A stretch of DNA of 64,000 nt from Cyanomargarita calcarea GSE-NOS-MK-12-04C (GCA_019359595.1 JAHHGZ010000001.1:280561-344560), one strand, 5' to 3'; shown: positions 9,361-18,150, counted from the first letter of the stretch. A program made the numbers and translations. The notes: a model not told the origin generated them from the sequence alone.

Positions 9361-9984
9361 ATGACTCAAACACAAACTGAACAAAAACTGTTTACATTTG
9401 ACGAATTTATCGAATGGTTCCCAAACGACGGTAAAAAGTACGAATTACAAAACGGAGTAATAATTGAAATGCCGCCAGCTACAGGAGATCATACAGATAT
9501 TATTGGTTTTTTAACCGATATGATACTTGAAGCAATTCATCAAGATAAACGTCCTTACAGAACTTCAGAATCAGCACTCGTTAAAACACCCAATGAACCA
9601 TCAGCTTGCATACCTGATATGTTGGTAATTAATCGGGAAAATCTCAAAAATGAACCATTGTGGAAAAAACAATCTACACTAATTTCTCCTGAATCCATAC
9701 CCCTAATAATTGAGATAGTAAGTACTAATTGGAAGGATGATTACGATCGAAAGTTTTATAATTATGAAGCTATGGGTATTCGAGAATATTGGATTGTCGA
9801 TTATGCTGCATTAGGTGGACGTAAATACATTGGTAAGCCCAAAATGCCTACGATTTTTGTGTGCGATTTGGTGGATGGGGAATACGAAATGTCACCGTTT
9901 AGAGGTACTGAAAGCATCATATCGCCTACATTTCCACAGTTGAACCTAACAGCACAAAAGATATTTGACTCGGTAGTGGTTTAA
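9361..9984 (+). CDS. Uma2 family (DUF820) PD-(D/E)XK nuclease-like protein
   Basis: A 207-aa protein of the Uma2/DUF820 family, expanded in cyanobacteria. It shows FTFDEFIEWFPNDGKKYEL with a conserved E after GKKY, the catalytic-type acidic residue in ACIPDMLVI, and IIEIVSTNWKDDYDRK, which carries the E-x(n)-K part of the PD-(D/E)XK site. Start ATG 9361 is preceded by AAAGGA at good spacing; an upstream ATG at 9343 lacks one. Whether it cuts DNA in the cell is unknown. Confidence 0.9.
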   Translation: MTQTQTEQKLFTFDEFIEWFPNDGKKYELQNGVIIEMPPATGDHTDIIGFLTDMILEAIHQDKRPYRTSESALVKTPNEPSACIPDMLVINRENLKNEPLWKKQSTLISPESIPLIIEIVSTNWKDDYDRKFYNYEAMGIREYWIVDYAALGGRKYIGKPKMPTIFVCDLVDGEYEMSPFRGTESIISPTFPQLNLTAQKIFDSVVV

Positions 9985-9999
9985 AATACGAGTTAACTT

Positions 10000-10206
10000 T
10001 ATTCACCCACACCCTATTCGTGTGAACGCCAGGTGCTTCTCCTGTCGGAGACGCTACGCGAACAAGTCGGCGGAGCCGCCCAACGCACTGGCAAAGGCTA
10101 TACGTTGCTTGCTTAGAGCGGAGGGGGTACATAGGCGCTTCGCTTACCGCAGGTAGCCCACGCAGGTGGGCTAATTTAGGCGCATCTTCATAATATTTGG
10201 TATTAG
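10000..10206. repeat. Composite MITE / palindromic repeat block
   Basis: The block starts TTTATTCACCCACA and ends GCCCACGCAGGTGGGCTAAT...GCGCATCTTCATA...TTGGTATTA. Its ends match the MITE at 45137-45254, but its centre contains another repeat (GTCGGAGACGCTACGCGAAC and palindromes). It looks like a MITE invaded by a second repeat, with the left terminus missing. Confidence 0.7.
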
Positions 10207-10248
10207 TAAGTATAGTTAAAATAGGACATAGAAACAAGATTTATAAAG

Positions 10249-10330
10249 ATGAAAGTTGAAATTCTAAGTAATGGTGAGTAATTAATTGGATGAGTAACTA
10301 TCAACAATTAAATGGAGCCTATAGGACTCA
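10249..10330 (+). pseudogene. Relic of a third DUF6888/DUF6887 pair
   Basis: ATG 10249 opens a 10-codon frame MKVEILSNGE that matches the end of the DUF6888-like core (LQIEILPNGE). A second ATG at 10290 begins MSNYQQLNG, close to the MSNYQELTE start of the 8952 gene, and then loses similarity. Both pieces are truncated. Confidence 0.45.
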
Positions 10331-10426
10331 TATTTTATTTCTGAAAATTTACGTAGGGTGTTTTCGCGACAGCGTAACGCACCCTAGAAATATCTAATTT
10401 TATTCAAAACGATATATCCCACAAGC

Positions 10427-10608
10427 GTTTCAATCCCGTTTCCGGGTTTCATTAATTTGAAAGTTGACGGCAATTTGACTAATTGGGACGCGACTACAAG
10501 TTTCAATCCCGTTTCCGGGTTTCATTAATTTGAAAGCAAGTTTGGCGCAGGTAAACTGACAGCAATTCCTCGTTTCAATCCCGTTTCCGGGTTTCATTAA
10601 TTTGAAAG
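10427..10608 (-). CRISPR. CRISPR array 1: three 37-nt repeats, two spacers
   Basis: Identical 37-nt repeats at 10427-10463, 10500-10536 and 10572-10608, with spacers of 36 and 35 nt. Read on the minus strand the repeat ends in GGGATTGAAAC, the usual 3' handle, so transcription runs leftward from the leader at 10609-10800. The crRNA-sense repeat holds the hairpin CCCG-GAAA-CGGG (a GNRA loop). The family is the same as array 2 at 22161-23148, apart from the loop and one more base. Confidence 0.97.
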
Positions 10609-10800
10609 TCCGCCAGCCAGAACCCGATTATAGAGCCATTTCCAGAGGCAGTTTTGGCGGGACTATTTTAAAAGTCCATTTCAGCCATTGCTAAAAGCAA
10701 ACTGCGAAAGGAACAAAACGCTGAAACTATTGAATTGTCTAGGTTCTGACGATTTGGCGGGAGGTGGGGGGGTTTTCGCCCGTGCTTTCCCCTGCCAAAA
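10609..10800 (-). promoter_or_regulatory. Leader of CRISPR array 1
   Basis: About 190 bases that, as reverse complement, align closely with the leader of array 2 (21971-22160). Shared blocks include TTTTGGCAGGGGAAAGC, CCCACCTCCCGCCAAAT, GACAATTCAATA, TTTCAGCGTTTT, GGCTGAAATGGACTTTTAAAA and CTGGAAATG. Position and orientation identify it as the promoter and adaptation leader of array 1. Confidence 0.9.
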
Positions 10801-11357
10801 ATTAGGCTTTGGACTCAATTATAAGGTTATTTGTTAATCTCCGCAAAATATCGGTTTACATAACTTATCCACAATCAAGCCAAGAAAAAATATTGATATC
10901 AAATTTTGATTACAACTTTCAAACAACTGGTAATAAGCTGGGTGCAATGGAAATACAGGGAAGTGCATGAAGCTTTTTCTACAACCTCTCTACTCTCAAC
11001 TTAACCCAGGAGTTGAGAACTGCCCTCTTAGGTGTACCTCTGAATGTATTGTCACTCAAAAGGCTCCTAATCTCAAGCCACCAGTCGGATCTACTTGTCC
11101 CCTATCGTCGCACCAAGCGAAGACTTATGGAGAAATCATGCATGGGGATGCAGATATTATTTCCAATCAAGCTGCCACAGGTGATGGTAAGACACTAGGT
11201 GCAAATTTACCAGGACTCATCAATCCTGATTTTCGCATGATGGGGTGAGAAACTGTTCCTTAATTACTACCTATAATTACCCATATGTGGACTATTTGTC
11301 CAGGGGAGCAATCCATTCTCAAACAAAATCTCTTAGCCAGGGAGCACGAGTGGGCAA

Positions 11358-11401
11358 CAGTATAAGAGTGTTATGTAATTGCACATAACACTCTTATACT
11401 G
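11358..11401. other. Perfect 19-bp inverted repeat upstream of the tnpB-like gene
   Basis: Arms 11358-11376 and 11383-11401 (CAGTATAAGAGTGTTATGT and its exact complement) around a 6-base AATTGC loop. It lies inside the inserted element, 122 bases before the nuclease start. It could be a regulator site, an RNA hairpin insulating the gene from cas transcription, or part of the element's left-end structure. Confidence 0.85.
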
Positions 11402-11522
11402 GACTGCTATTATACCGTACGCAACTTGTTTATCAGGATTGAATATTTTTTTTGCTATCCACTTGCAAAATAAAAGTGTATCTGGTAAATCAGTATTAAT
11501 AGTCTATTATTGGTCGAAGTAG

Positions 11523-13034
11523 ATGGCTAGTTTGACTTATTGTAAAGGGTTGCCAACACCATACCAAGAAATGAACTCCCTCGGTTTTACGAGCTTAGAA
11601 ATGTTTCTTGCAGCATATGGACTTGTTTTTAGGAAAGCTACAGTTGAAACTGTTAACCATTTACTGTCATTAAAAACTGCTTTTGACAAGTCGAAATGGA
11701 ATACGCACTTGCAGTCTGTCTATGGAATTAATAAACGGCAATCTAACAGTATTATAGCCTTCGCATCGGGTAAAGTTGATTCCTCCAAAAAATGTAGACT
11801 GAACCATATCAAGCAATTAGAAGGAAAATTAAAATCTGCACTTGCATGGTTATCTAAGTCTGAGAAGAAGCTGAATACGGCGCGTAAGTTTTATGCGAAG
11901 AAGAATTGGCAACAGTCGAAAACTGGTTGTATTTTCCCTTTAGATTGCTCGTTGAAATATCAGAATACAAACTGGAAAGTATTAAAATTTCAGATCCATA
12001 ATAAAAAACGTTACATTTATAAATTATCAAAACAAATCTTATATTTCAAACAAGCACCATTCGTGGTTACAGTGCCATCGAACGAAGTTTTCTTTGTTGG
12101 TTCAAAGGATGAAACCTTCGGTAATCAAGTTTGTCAATGGGACGGAAACACTATCAAATTACGTGTGCCATACTGCCTAGAAAAACAGTTTGGGGAATAT
12201 GTAAAGAGCGAAATTGGCAACTTTGATCGGAACATAAACCGATTACCGCATGACGGTTCAAAAACATGGCACTTTTATCGTAAAGAGAATAAATGGGTCT
12301 GCGCTTGTCAATTTACACCATCAGGAGTAAAACTTGTTAGTCGTCCCGTACAATATGGCTGTATAGGGATTGATATGAATCCCGGTTCAATTGGGTGGGC
12401 TTATGTTGATTGCCAAGGCAACTTCAAGCAATCAGGGACTATACCTTTACAAACAGGGTTGCCAACAGGGAAACAAGATTCAAACCTCGTTTCGGCTTGT
12501 TTGGAGTTAGCAATATTAGCTAACACTTTTTCATGCCCAATTGTTTGTGAAAATTTAGATTTTAGTAGTAAGAAGGAACAGTTACGGGAGAGTTCTAGAA
12601 AATATGCTCGAATGCTTGGAGGGTGGGCATATAGTCGTTTAATTCAGTTGTTAGAGTCAATTCTTAGTAATCGTGGTTTAACACTAATTAAACGCAATCC
12701 AGCGTATACAAGTTTGATTGGTTTAACCAAATATTCTAGAATGTATGGATTATCGAGTGATATCGCTGCTGCAGTTGCGATAGCACGTAGAGGAATGGGA
12801 TTGAGTGAAAGATTACCGCGCTCCGTGTCCGCTTACCTAGAGGTGAAATCTAGGAAACACGTATGGAGCGGGTGGAAAAAATTCAATAATTTTGTTGGTC
12901 AGTGCGCGGATATCAAGTCTAGGCATGATTATTATCGCGTCTCTAACTGGGAACTATTGGTTAAGGTTTATGTCGAACGAGTCGCTAACAAGAACGTTAG
13001 TAAAAGTCGGGCATATTCCAAGCGCAAGCGTTAA
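11523..13034 (+). CDS. TnpB-related / Cas12-like RuvC endonuclease
   Basis: A 503-aa protein of the TnpB-Cas12 superfamily. RuvC-I is GCIGIDMNPGSIGWAYVD with catalytic Asp284, RuvC-II is CPIVCENLDFSSKK with Glu343, and RuvC-III is GLSSDIAAAVAIARRG with Asp413, so all three acidic residues are kept. The NPAYTS motif typical of TnpB precedes RuvC-III, but the usual CxxC...CxxC zinc finger there is absent (NPAYTSLIGLTKYSR). At 503 residues it is about 100 longer than standard TnpB, with an N-terminal region of about 280 residues and a basic tail. In this family the protein cuts DNA using an RNA made from the element's right end and the flanking sequence. It is alone in an element that disrupts cas3. 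An accessory nuclease role beyond mobility is speculation. Confidence 0.85.
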   Translation: MASLTYCKGLPTPYQEMNSLGFTSLEMFLAAYGLVFRKATVETVNHLLSLKTAFDKSKWNTHLQSVYGINKRQSNSIIAFASGKVDSSKKCRLNHIKQLEGKLKSALAWLSKSEKKLNTARKFYAKKNWQQSKTGCIFPLDCSLKYQNTNWKVLKFQIHNKKRYIYKLSKQILYFKQAPFVVTVPSNEVFFVGSKDETFGNQVCQWDGNTIKLRVPYCLEKQFGEYVKSEIGNFDRNINRLPHDGSKTWHFYRKENKWVCACQFTPSGVKLVSRPVQYGCIGIDMNPGSIGWAYVDCQGNFKQSGTIPLQTGLPTGKQDSNLVSACLELAILANTFSCPIVCENLDFSSKKEQLRESSRKYARMLGGWAYSRLIQLLESILSNRGLTLIKRNPAYTSLIGLTKYSRMYGLSSDIAAAVAIARRGMGLSERLPRSVSAYLEVKSRKHVWSGWKKFNNFVGQCADIKSRHDYYRVSNWELLVKVYVERVANKNVSKSRAYSKRKR

Positions 13035-14159
13035 TAGTTTCTGACCAAAAGTTACACCGTAGACTTGGGATGTCTAACTTTATCCAATTGTGGGTAGATT
13101 TGGGTAGTCTTTTAGAAGCGGTTATATCCCACCATCGAACTAGTGGAAGACCAAGCCGAACAACAAAATAACTACAATGCGCTGTTTGGTTTGGATGCTC
13201 ACCAACGGGTAGACCGTTTGTTTGGTGCGGAATTGAGCAGACGGGTTAAGCAAGCAGAAAAGAGTAATAAATTTCAAGAATTGTTGCTAGCGATTCAACA
13301 AAAGCCAGTTTTGCTGACTAACCCCGATATTTTCCATTATATTACTCACTTTCAATACCGCGACCCTGCTTATGGTAGTGATTATTTACCGTTAGTATTG
13401 GCAGAATTTCCCGATTTGTGGGTGTTTGATGAATTTCACATTTTTGGAAGTCATCAAGAAACTGCTGCTTTGAATAGCTTGGCTTTCATTCGTCGCAGCC
13501 AAGAAAGTCAATCCCGACCCAGACGATTTTTGTTTACCTCGGCAACACCAAAACCTGATTTTATCGAACAACTGCGTAAAGCGGGTTTTAAGGTTGCTTC
13601 CGTTGAGGGGGTTTATGCAAGTGAGGAAAAATCCGGGTTTCGTCAAATTCTCCAAGCTGTGGAATTGGAGTTTGTGGAATTACCGAAAGACACAGACACG
13701 CAAACATGGTTAAGGGAAAAGATTTCAATTATTGAGAATTTGCTGAATGCAGAGTCAAAAGCGAGGGGATTAATTATTGTTAATTCGGTAGCGAAAGCTG
13801 GTCAGGTGACTCGTTTACTGCAAGCTTTATTACCTGGGGTTATCGTTCGAGAAATTAGCGGACGCATTGACCGTCAGCAAAGATTGCAGGTGCAAAGCGA
13901 TTTGAAAGATGCTGAACAGCCAGTTTTAGTTGTGGGTACGTCTGCGGTTGATGTTGGGGTTGATTTTAAAATTCACCTGTTAATTTTTGAGAGTAGTGAC
14001 TCTGCAACGGTAATGCAGCGTTTGGGCCGTTTGGGTAGACATCCCGATTTTAATGCTTACACAGCATTTAAAAAAATTCACTAACACACAATTTGAATCT
14101 TCAATTTTTTAAAACCATCTCTCCGTACCTCTGCGTTTCAAAAAAATTACCCCAAAAAT

Positions 14160-17081
14160 ATGTCTACCCTCCTCCAAACACTACTAATTGAAACACTCCC
14201 AGAAGATACAGACCCAATTTTGCGCTTGTATATCGAGAAATTACTACCATCTCTCGAAAAAGAATTTTCCTTAATTTCAGCTTTGGGTGGTTCCTATGAA
14301 GCGCACTATCAAATATTATCTCAGCTTGGTGACTCCTATGCCCAAGAAAAAGCACAAAAATGGTCGAGTCGTGCTGACCAAAATTTATTAGTTCACGTCC
14401 TCAATGGCTTACTCACAGCTTGGAACATTAGTAAATATTTACATCAACCTTTATCGAATGTTGAAAAATATCTACTTTGCTTGGGATTAACTTTGCACGA
14501 TTACAACAAGTATTGCAATGGTCAAGGAGAAGAAACACCAAAAAATTGGGAAGTCGAAGAAATTATTAATCTATGCCGTCACTTAGGAGAAAAACTCGAA
14601 TTTAAATTATTTTGGTCGGAATGGCAAGAGTATTTACCGGAAATTGCTTACTTAGCACAAAATACCCAGAATAAAATTGGCACAAATATTTACCCTGCCA
14701 ACTGGGGAGCATCTAAAATTCCAGACCGTCGTCGTTTAGAAATACCCCTGCGTCGTTTGCTTGCTTTTGGTGATATTGCAGTACATTTTAGCGACCCAGC
14801 AGATGTAGATACCCAAACCGGAGGAGATAGACTGCGGGAGCAAATACGTTTTTTGAATATTAGTAAAAAATTAGTTTATCACCGTCTACGAGATACTATA
14901 GGTATTCTGAGTAATGGTATTCATAATGCCACAATTAAGTTTGCTAAATGCTTGAATTGGGAGCCAATTTTATTCTTTGCCCAGGGAGCGATTTATCTTG
15001 CACCACTAGATAATGAAACTCTAGATATTAAGAAACTTCAAGAATTTATTTGGACTCAAATTAGTGGAGCCTTGGCAAGTAAAATGATGGGTGGAGATAT
15101 CGGCTTTAAACGAGAGGGAAAGGGTTTAAAAGTTGCACCACAAACCTTAGAATTATTTACTCCAGCCGAACTAATTCCCAAATTGCCACGGGTAATTGAG
15201 GTTAAAGTAGCAAATATTAAAGACCCAGCAACACCTAAACGTTTAGAAAAATTAACCTTAACTGAAACTGAGCGACAATTTCTAAATCAAGGTGCAGATA
15301 TTCGTGCTGATAGAATTGCTGAGTTTATTTTTTTGACTGAGAAAGAGTTTTTTGGTGACTCAATAGAATATATCAATTGGATACTGAATAAATTAGGATT
15401 GCAAGACAAAATATCTCCCGAACAAACACAAGTACAATCAGGAGGTGTGAAGTATGGATGGTATCAGGCAGCAGCATATTATGTTGCTACTCATGCAACT
15501 CTCAAACCAGAAGATATCTTAGAACGGATGGAAATATGGGCAGAAGATTTAGCAAATTGGGCAAGTGAAAATAACTTATTCCCATCACACTATAGTCCGA
15601 GCCGTGATATTTTCTATGAATATTTAAATCAATATTTAGAAGTTAAAGGATGGGAAAGCAATAATTCCTCTTTTAGTGCAGAATTTACCGCTTATGCCAA
15701 TGCCAAAACCAAGACAGCAAAACAACCTATTTGTTCCTTAAGTTCGGGTGAGTTTGCATCTGAAGACCAAATGGATTCAGTTGTTTTATTTAAGCCGCAG
15801 CAATACAGTAATAAAAATGCCCTTGGAGGGAGACAAATTAAACGCGGTATTTCCAAAATATATGCTCTAGAAATGTTACTAAGACAAGCTTTTTGGTCAG
15901 TCCCCGCAGGGAAATTAGAAGAACAACAGCCAGTATTTTTATATATTTTCCCTGCTTATGTTTATTCCCCACAAACGGCTGCTGCTGTCAAATTATTAGT
16001 TAACAACATGAAGCAAATTAACCTTTGGGATGTCCGCAAACAATGGCTAATAAATGAAATGAATTTGAGTGCATTACAATCAGTTTCTTGGTTGAATGAT
16101 GAACCAGAATTAGGACGCTTTCAAAAGGATAAATACAATCGGGAAGATTTGCCTTTTATGGGAATGAGTTACACAACAACAAGGGGTAAAACAGTTACCG
16201 ATGCATGGGTGCAGCCAGCTTTCTTAGCTTTATCGCTGACGATACTGTTAGGAGTGAAGGTAATTGCAACTAGTAGTTCAGTTCCACTTTATAACAGCGA
16301 TACTGATTTTAAAGAATCTGTAATCCTGGACGCACCTGCATCATTTTGGAATTTACTAGGAATATCCAATTCCTTGCGGATTCAAGATTTGCAAAAGGCA
16401 ATGCAGCGGCTTTTAATTGCCTATAGCTTGCATTTAGATACTCGCAGTTCTCGACCAGATGCCAAGTGGCGAGATTTAATCAAAACAGTTCGGGAAGTGA
16501 CAACAAATGTACTCAATATTTTCTGTTTGGCTAAGGAGGGCTTAAGACGAGATAAACGCGATCTACCCAGCGAAGAAGAAGTGAAACGCTATTGGCAATA
16601 TGCTCAAACATGGGTAAATCAAGATAATTCAGAAACAAATCAAGGAAGCTATCTGATGAAATTAATCGAAAAAATAGTACAACAATATCGTGTATTTTAC
16701 CAAGCAAATTTAGGCGAATCAAGTCACACAATTTTACTGCCAATATCCAAAGCATTGGAATTGATTTTATCAGTTCCTCAACAAGTAGATGTGGATGATT
16801 TAATTTTCCAAGCTTCAGGACAAATTAAAGATGCTATACAACGTCAAGAAGTCTATAAACGCCCTTTAATGATGGATAAATCTACAGATAGAACAACCAG
16901 AGAAGAACGAGAATTAACCGCAATTCATACTTTTATGACAACTTGCGTCCGCGAACTATTTCTGGAACTTTATAAAGGCGATCGCGCTTTATTACAAGAA
17001 AATCGTAACCGGATTAAATCGGGGGCTGAATTTGCTTATCGTTGGTTAGCTTTGCAAGAAAAATCGGCAAAATCTTCTTAA
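14160..17081 (+). CDS. cas10d: Type I-D large subunit Cas10d (Csc3) with HD nuclease domain
   Basis: A 973-aa protein and the signature subunit of subtype I-D. An N-terminal HD domain holds His79 (NLLVHVLNGLL) and His113-Asp114 (LTLHDYNKY), which in I-D supplies the target-degrading nuclease normally found on Cas3. The rest is the large-subunit body with degenerate palm regions. A GGDD cyclase motif is not visible, as expected for Cas10d. The start ATG lies 76 bases after the truncated cas3. The gene is intact, as are the downstream effector genes, so Cascade assembly could still occur without the helicase. Confidence 0.95.
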   Translation: MSTLLQTLLIETLPEDTDPILRLYIEKLLPSLEKEFSLISALGGSYEAHYQILSQLGDSYAQEKAQKWSSRADQNLLVHVLNGLLTAWNISKYLHQPLSNVEKYLLCLGLTLHDYNKYCNGQGEETPKNWEVEEIINLCRHLGEKLEFKLFWSEWQEYLPEIAYLAQNTQNKIGTNIYPANWGASKIPDRRRLEIPLRRLLAFGDIAVHFSDPADVDTQTGGDRLREQIRFLNISKKLVYHRLRDTIGILSNGIHNATIKFAKCLNWEPILFFAQGAIYLAPLDNETLDIKKLQEFIWTQISGALASKMMGGDIGFKREGKGLKVAPQTLELFTPAELIPKLPRVIEVKVANIKDPATPKRLEKLTLTETERQFLNQGADIRADRIAEFIFLTEKEFFGDSIEYINWILNKLGLQDKISPEQTQVQSGGVKYGWYQAAAYYVATHATLKPEDILERMEIWAEDLANWASENNLFPSHYSPSRDIFYEYLNQYLEVKGWESNNSSFSAEFTAYANAKTKTAKQPICSLSSGEFASEDQMDSVVLFKPQQYSNKNALGGRQIKRGISKIYALEMLLRQAFWSVPAGKLEEQQPVFLYIFPAYVYSPQTAAAVKLLVNNMKQINLWDVRKQWLINEMNLSALQSVSWLNDEPELGRFQKDKYNREDLPFMGMSYTTTRGKTVTDAWVQPAFLALSLTILLGVKVIATSSSVPLYNSDTDFKESVILDAPASFWNLLGISNSLRIQDLQKAMQRLLIAYSLHLDTRSSRPDAKWRDLIKTVREVTTNVLNIFCLAKEGLRRDKRDLPSEEEVKRYWQYAQTWVNQDNSETNQGSYLMKLIEKIVQQYRVFYQANLGESSHTILLPISKALELILSVPQQVDVDDLIFQASGQIKDAIQRQEVYKRPLMMDKSTDRTTREERELTAIHTFMTTCVRELFLELYKGDRALLQENRNRIKSGAEFAYRWLALQEKSAKSS

Positions 17082-17132
17082 TTTTTGATTTCTTCTTCCT
17101 GTCTGAATCTAAAACTATTAGGAGCTTTCATC

Positions 17133-18134
17133 ATGACTATTATCGAAACATTAAAATCTGAATTTCAATCTAAATTCCCTCGTTTGGCATCTGGAAAATA
17201 TATCCATTTTATCATGCTACGTCACAGTCAATCATTCCCGGTATTTCAAACTGACGGCATCTTGAACACTGCAAGGACACAAGCCGGTTTAGGAACCACA
17301 GATGAAAGCAAAAAACAAATCAGCCGTTTGGTCATGTTCAAACGCAAACAAACCACCTCCGAAAGACTTGCTGGACGTGAATTACTTCGTGGTTTAAATC
17401 TCACCAGTGCAGACGATGGCAATAAAGATAAATACTGCGAATATAATGGGGAGAAATCCTGCAAAAAATGCCCTGATTGTATTATTTATGGATTTGCGAT
17501 CGGTGACAGTGGTTCCGAACGTTCTAAAGTATATTCAGACTCGGCTTTTTCCCTCAGCGCTTATGAAGAATCACATCGTAGTTTCACATTTAATGCACCA
17601 TTTGAAGGTGGAACAATGAGCGAAGCTGGAGAAATGCGAAGCAGTATCAACGAATTAGATCATGTTATTCCAGAGGTCACATTTCCCACAGTCGAAACCC
17701 TGCGTGACCCTACCTATGAAGGTTTTCTTTATGTGCTAGGTAATCTACTCCGTACTAAAAGATACGGCGCTCAAGAATCGCGCACGGGAACGATGCGTAA
17801 TTATATTGCCGGAATTGCATTCTGTGATGGCGAAATCTTTAGTAATTTACACTATACCCAAGCACTTTATGATGCTTTGAAAGGTGACATAGATGCTCCA
17901 ATTAGTGATATTTTACAGCAGGTAGAAACGGTGGCAAATAGTTTACTCAACGACGAACCTATACGCAAAACAAAGTTAATTTTTGGTTCTGAGTTGAATG
18001 ATTTAGTCAGTGAAATTAACGCACTTTACCAAAATGAAGCACGTTTAGTGGAAACCATGACTGCACTATATGGGCAAACTAAAGCCTACGCAGAATCCTT
18101 TGGAGCATTGAAAAAGAAAGGTAAGAAGGATTAA
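17133..18134 (+). CDS. cas7d: Type I-D backbone protein Cas7d (Csc2)
   Basis: A 333-aa Cas7-family protein that polymerises along the crRNA in the I-D effector. It contains the Cys-rich insertion CEYNGEKSCKKCPDC (about residues 103-117), followed by IYGFAIGDSGSERSKVYSDSAF, typical of Csc2. The start ATG 17133 has AGGAG 9 bases upstream; an in-frame ATA at 17085 would overlap the cas10d end region less convincingly. A perfect hairpin follows the stop, and a repeat element then separates this gene from cas5d. Confidence 0.95.
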   Translation: MTIIETLKSEFQSKFPRLASGKYIHFIMLRHSQSFPVFQTDGILNTARTQAGLGTTDESKKQISRLVMFKRKQTTSERLAGRELLRGLNLTSADDGNKDKYCEYNGEKSCKKCPDCIIYGFAIGDSGSERSKVYSDSAFSLSAYEESHRSFTFNAPFEGGTMSEAGEMRSSINELDHVIPEVTFPTVETLRDPTYEGFLYVLGNLLRTKRYGAQESRTGTMRNYIAGIAFCDGEIFSNLHYTQALYDALKGDIDAPISDILQQVETVANSLLNDEPIRKTKLIFGSELNDLVSEINALYQNEARLVETMTALYGQTKAYAESFGALKKKGKKD

Positions 18135-18150
18135 TTATTACTTCGTGATG

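Larger units (their letters stand above)
11246..13121 (+). mobile_element. TnpB-like element inserted in cas3 (about 1.88 kb, no transposase gene)
   Basis: The ends are set by the cas3 reading frame: ATG ATG GGG | TGAGAAACTG on the left and TTTAGAAGCGG | TTATATCCC on the right. The precise cut is ambiguous within the shared G residues. There are no terminal inverted repeats and no target duplication beyond one or two G, which fits IS607-type chemistry (crossover at GG) better than DDE elements. The only gene is the RuvC nuclease at 11523-13034; no TnpA serine or HUH recombinase is present. About 87 bases follow the gene before the right end, where a guide (omega) RNA would be encoded. Confidence 0.8.
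10967..14084 (+). pseudogene. cas3: Type I-D Cas3 helicase gene, split by an insertion and truncated at the 3' end
   Basis: The first fragment (10967-11245) encodes 93 residues of the I-D Cas3 start, with NCPLRCTSECIV cysteines, STCPLSSHQAKTY and the Walker A-like ATGDGKTLGA. The gene resumes in frame at about 13122 with LYPTIELVEDQ and continues with the DEFH box (VFDEFHIFG), FTSATPK and the motif VI region MQRLGRLGRHPDF, then stops at 14084. A 1.88-kb element carrying an RNA-guided-nuclease-like gene separates the two. After motif VI the last part of a normal I-D Cas3 is absent, and the sequence passes directly into the cas10d leader. In I-D systems the HD nuclease sits on Cas10d, so this protein would be the helicase only. 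As it stands it is inactive. Confidence 0.92.

Noticed and set aside
10967..11248. A separate 93-aa gene
   Set aside because: It is the N-terminal part of I-D Cas3, whose frame resumes after the insertion.
11523..13034. Idea of a type V-K CRISPR-associated transposon (Cas12k)
   Set aside because: Cas12k has lost RuvC catalysis and comes with tnsB, tnsC and tniQ. Here the RuvC residues are kept and no Tns genes are present.
11246..13121. Idea that the cas3 insertion is a self-splicing intron (group I IStron or group II) that would restore cas3
   Set aside because: The left junction follows GGGG rather than U, the left end GTGAG is not GTGYG at a fitting boundary, and no domain V or group I core was seen. 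A transcript test would still be decisive.
14160..17081. Cyclic-oligoadenylate signalling from Cas10d as in type III
   Set aside because: No GGDD cyclase motif is visible and no CARF or HEPN genes are nearby; Cas10d of type I-D does not normally make cOA.
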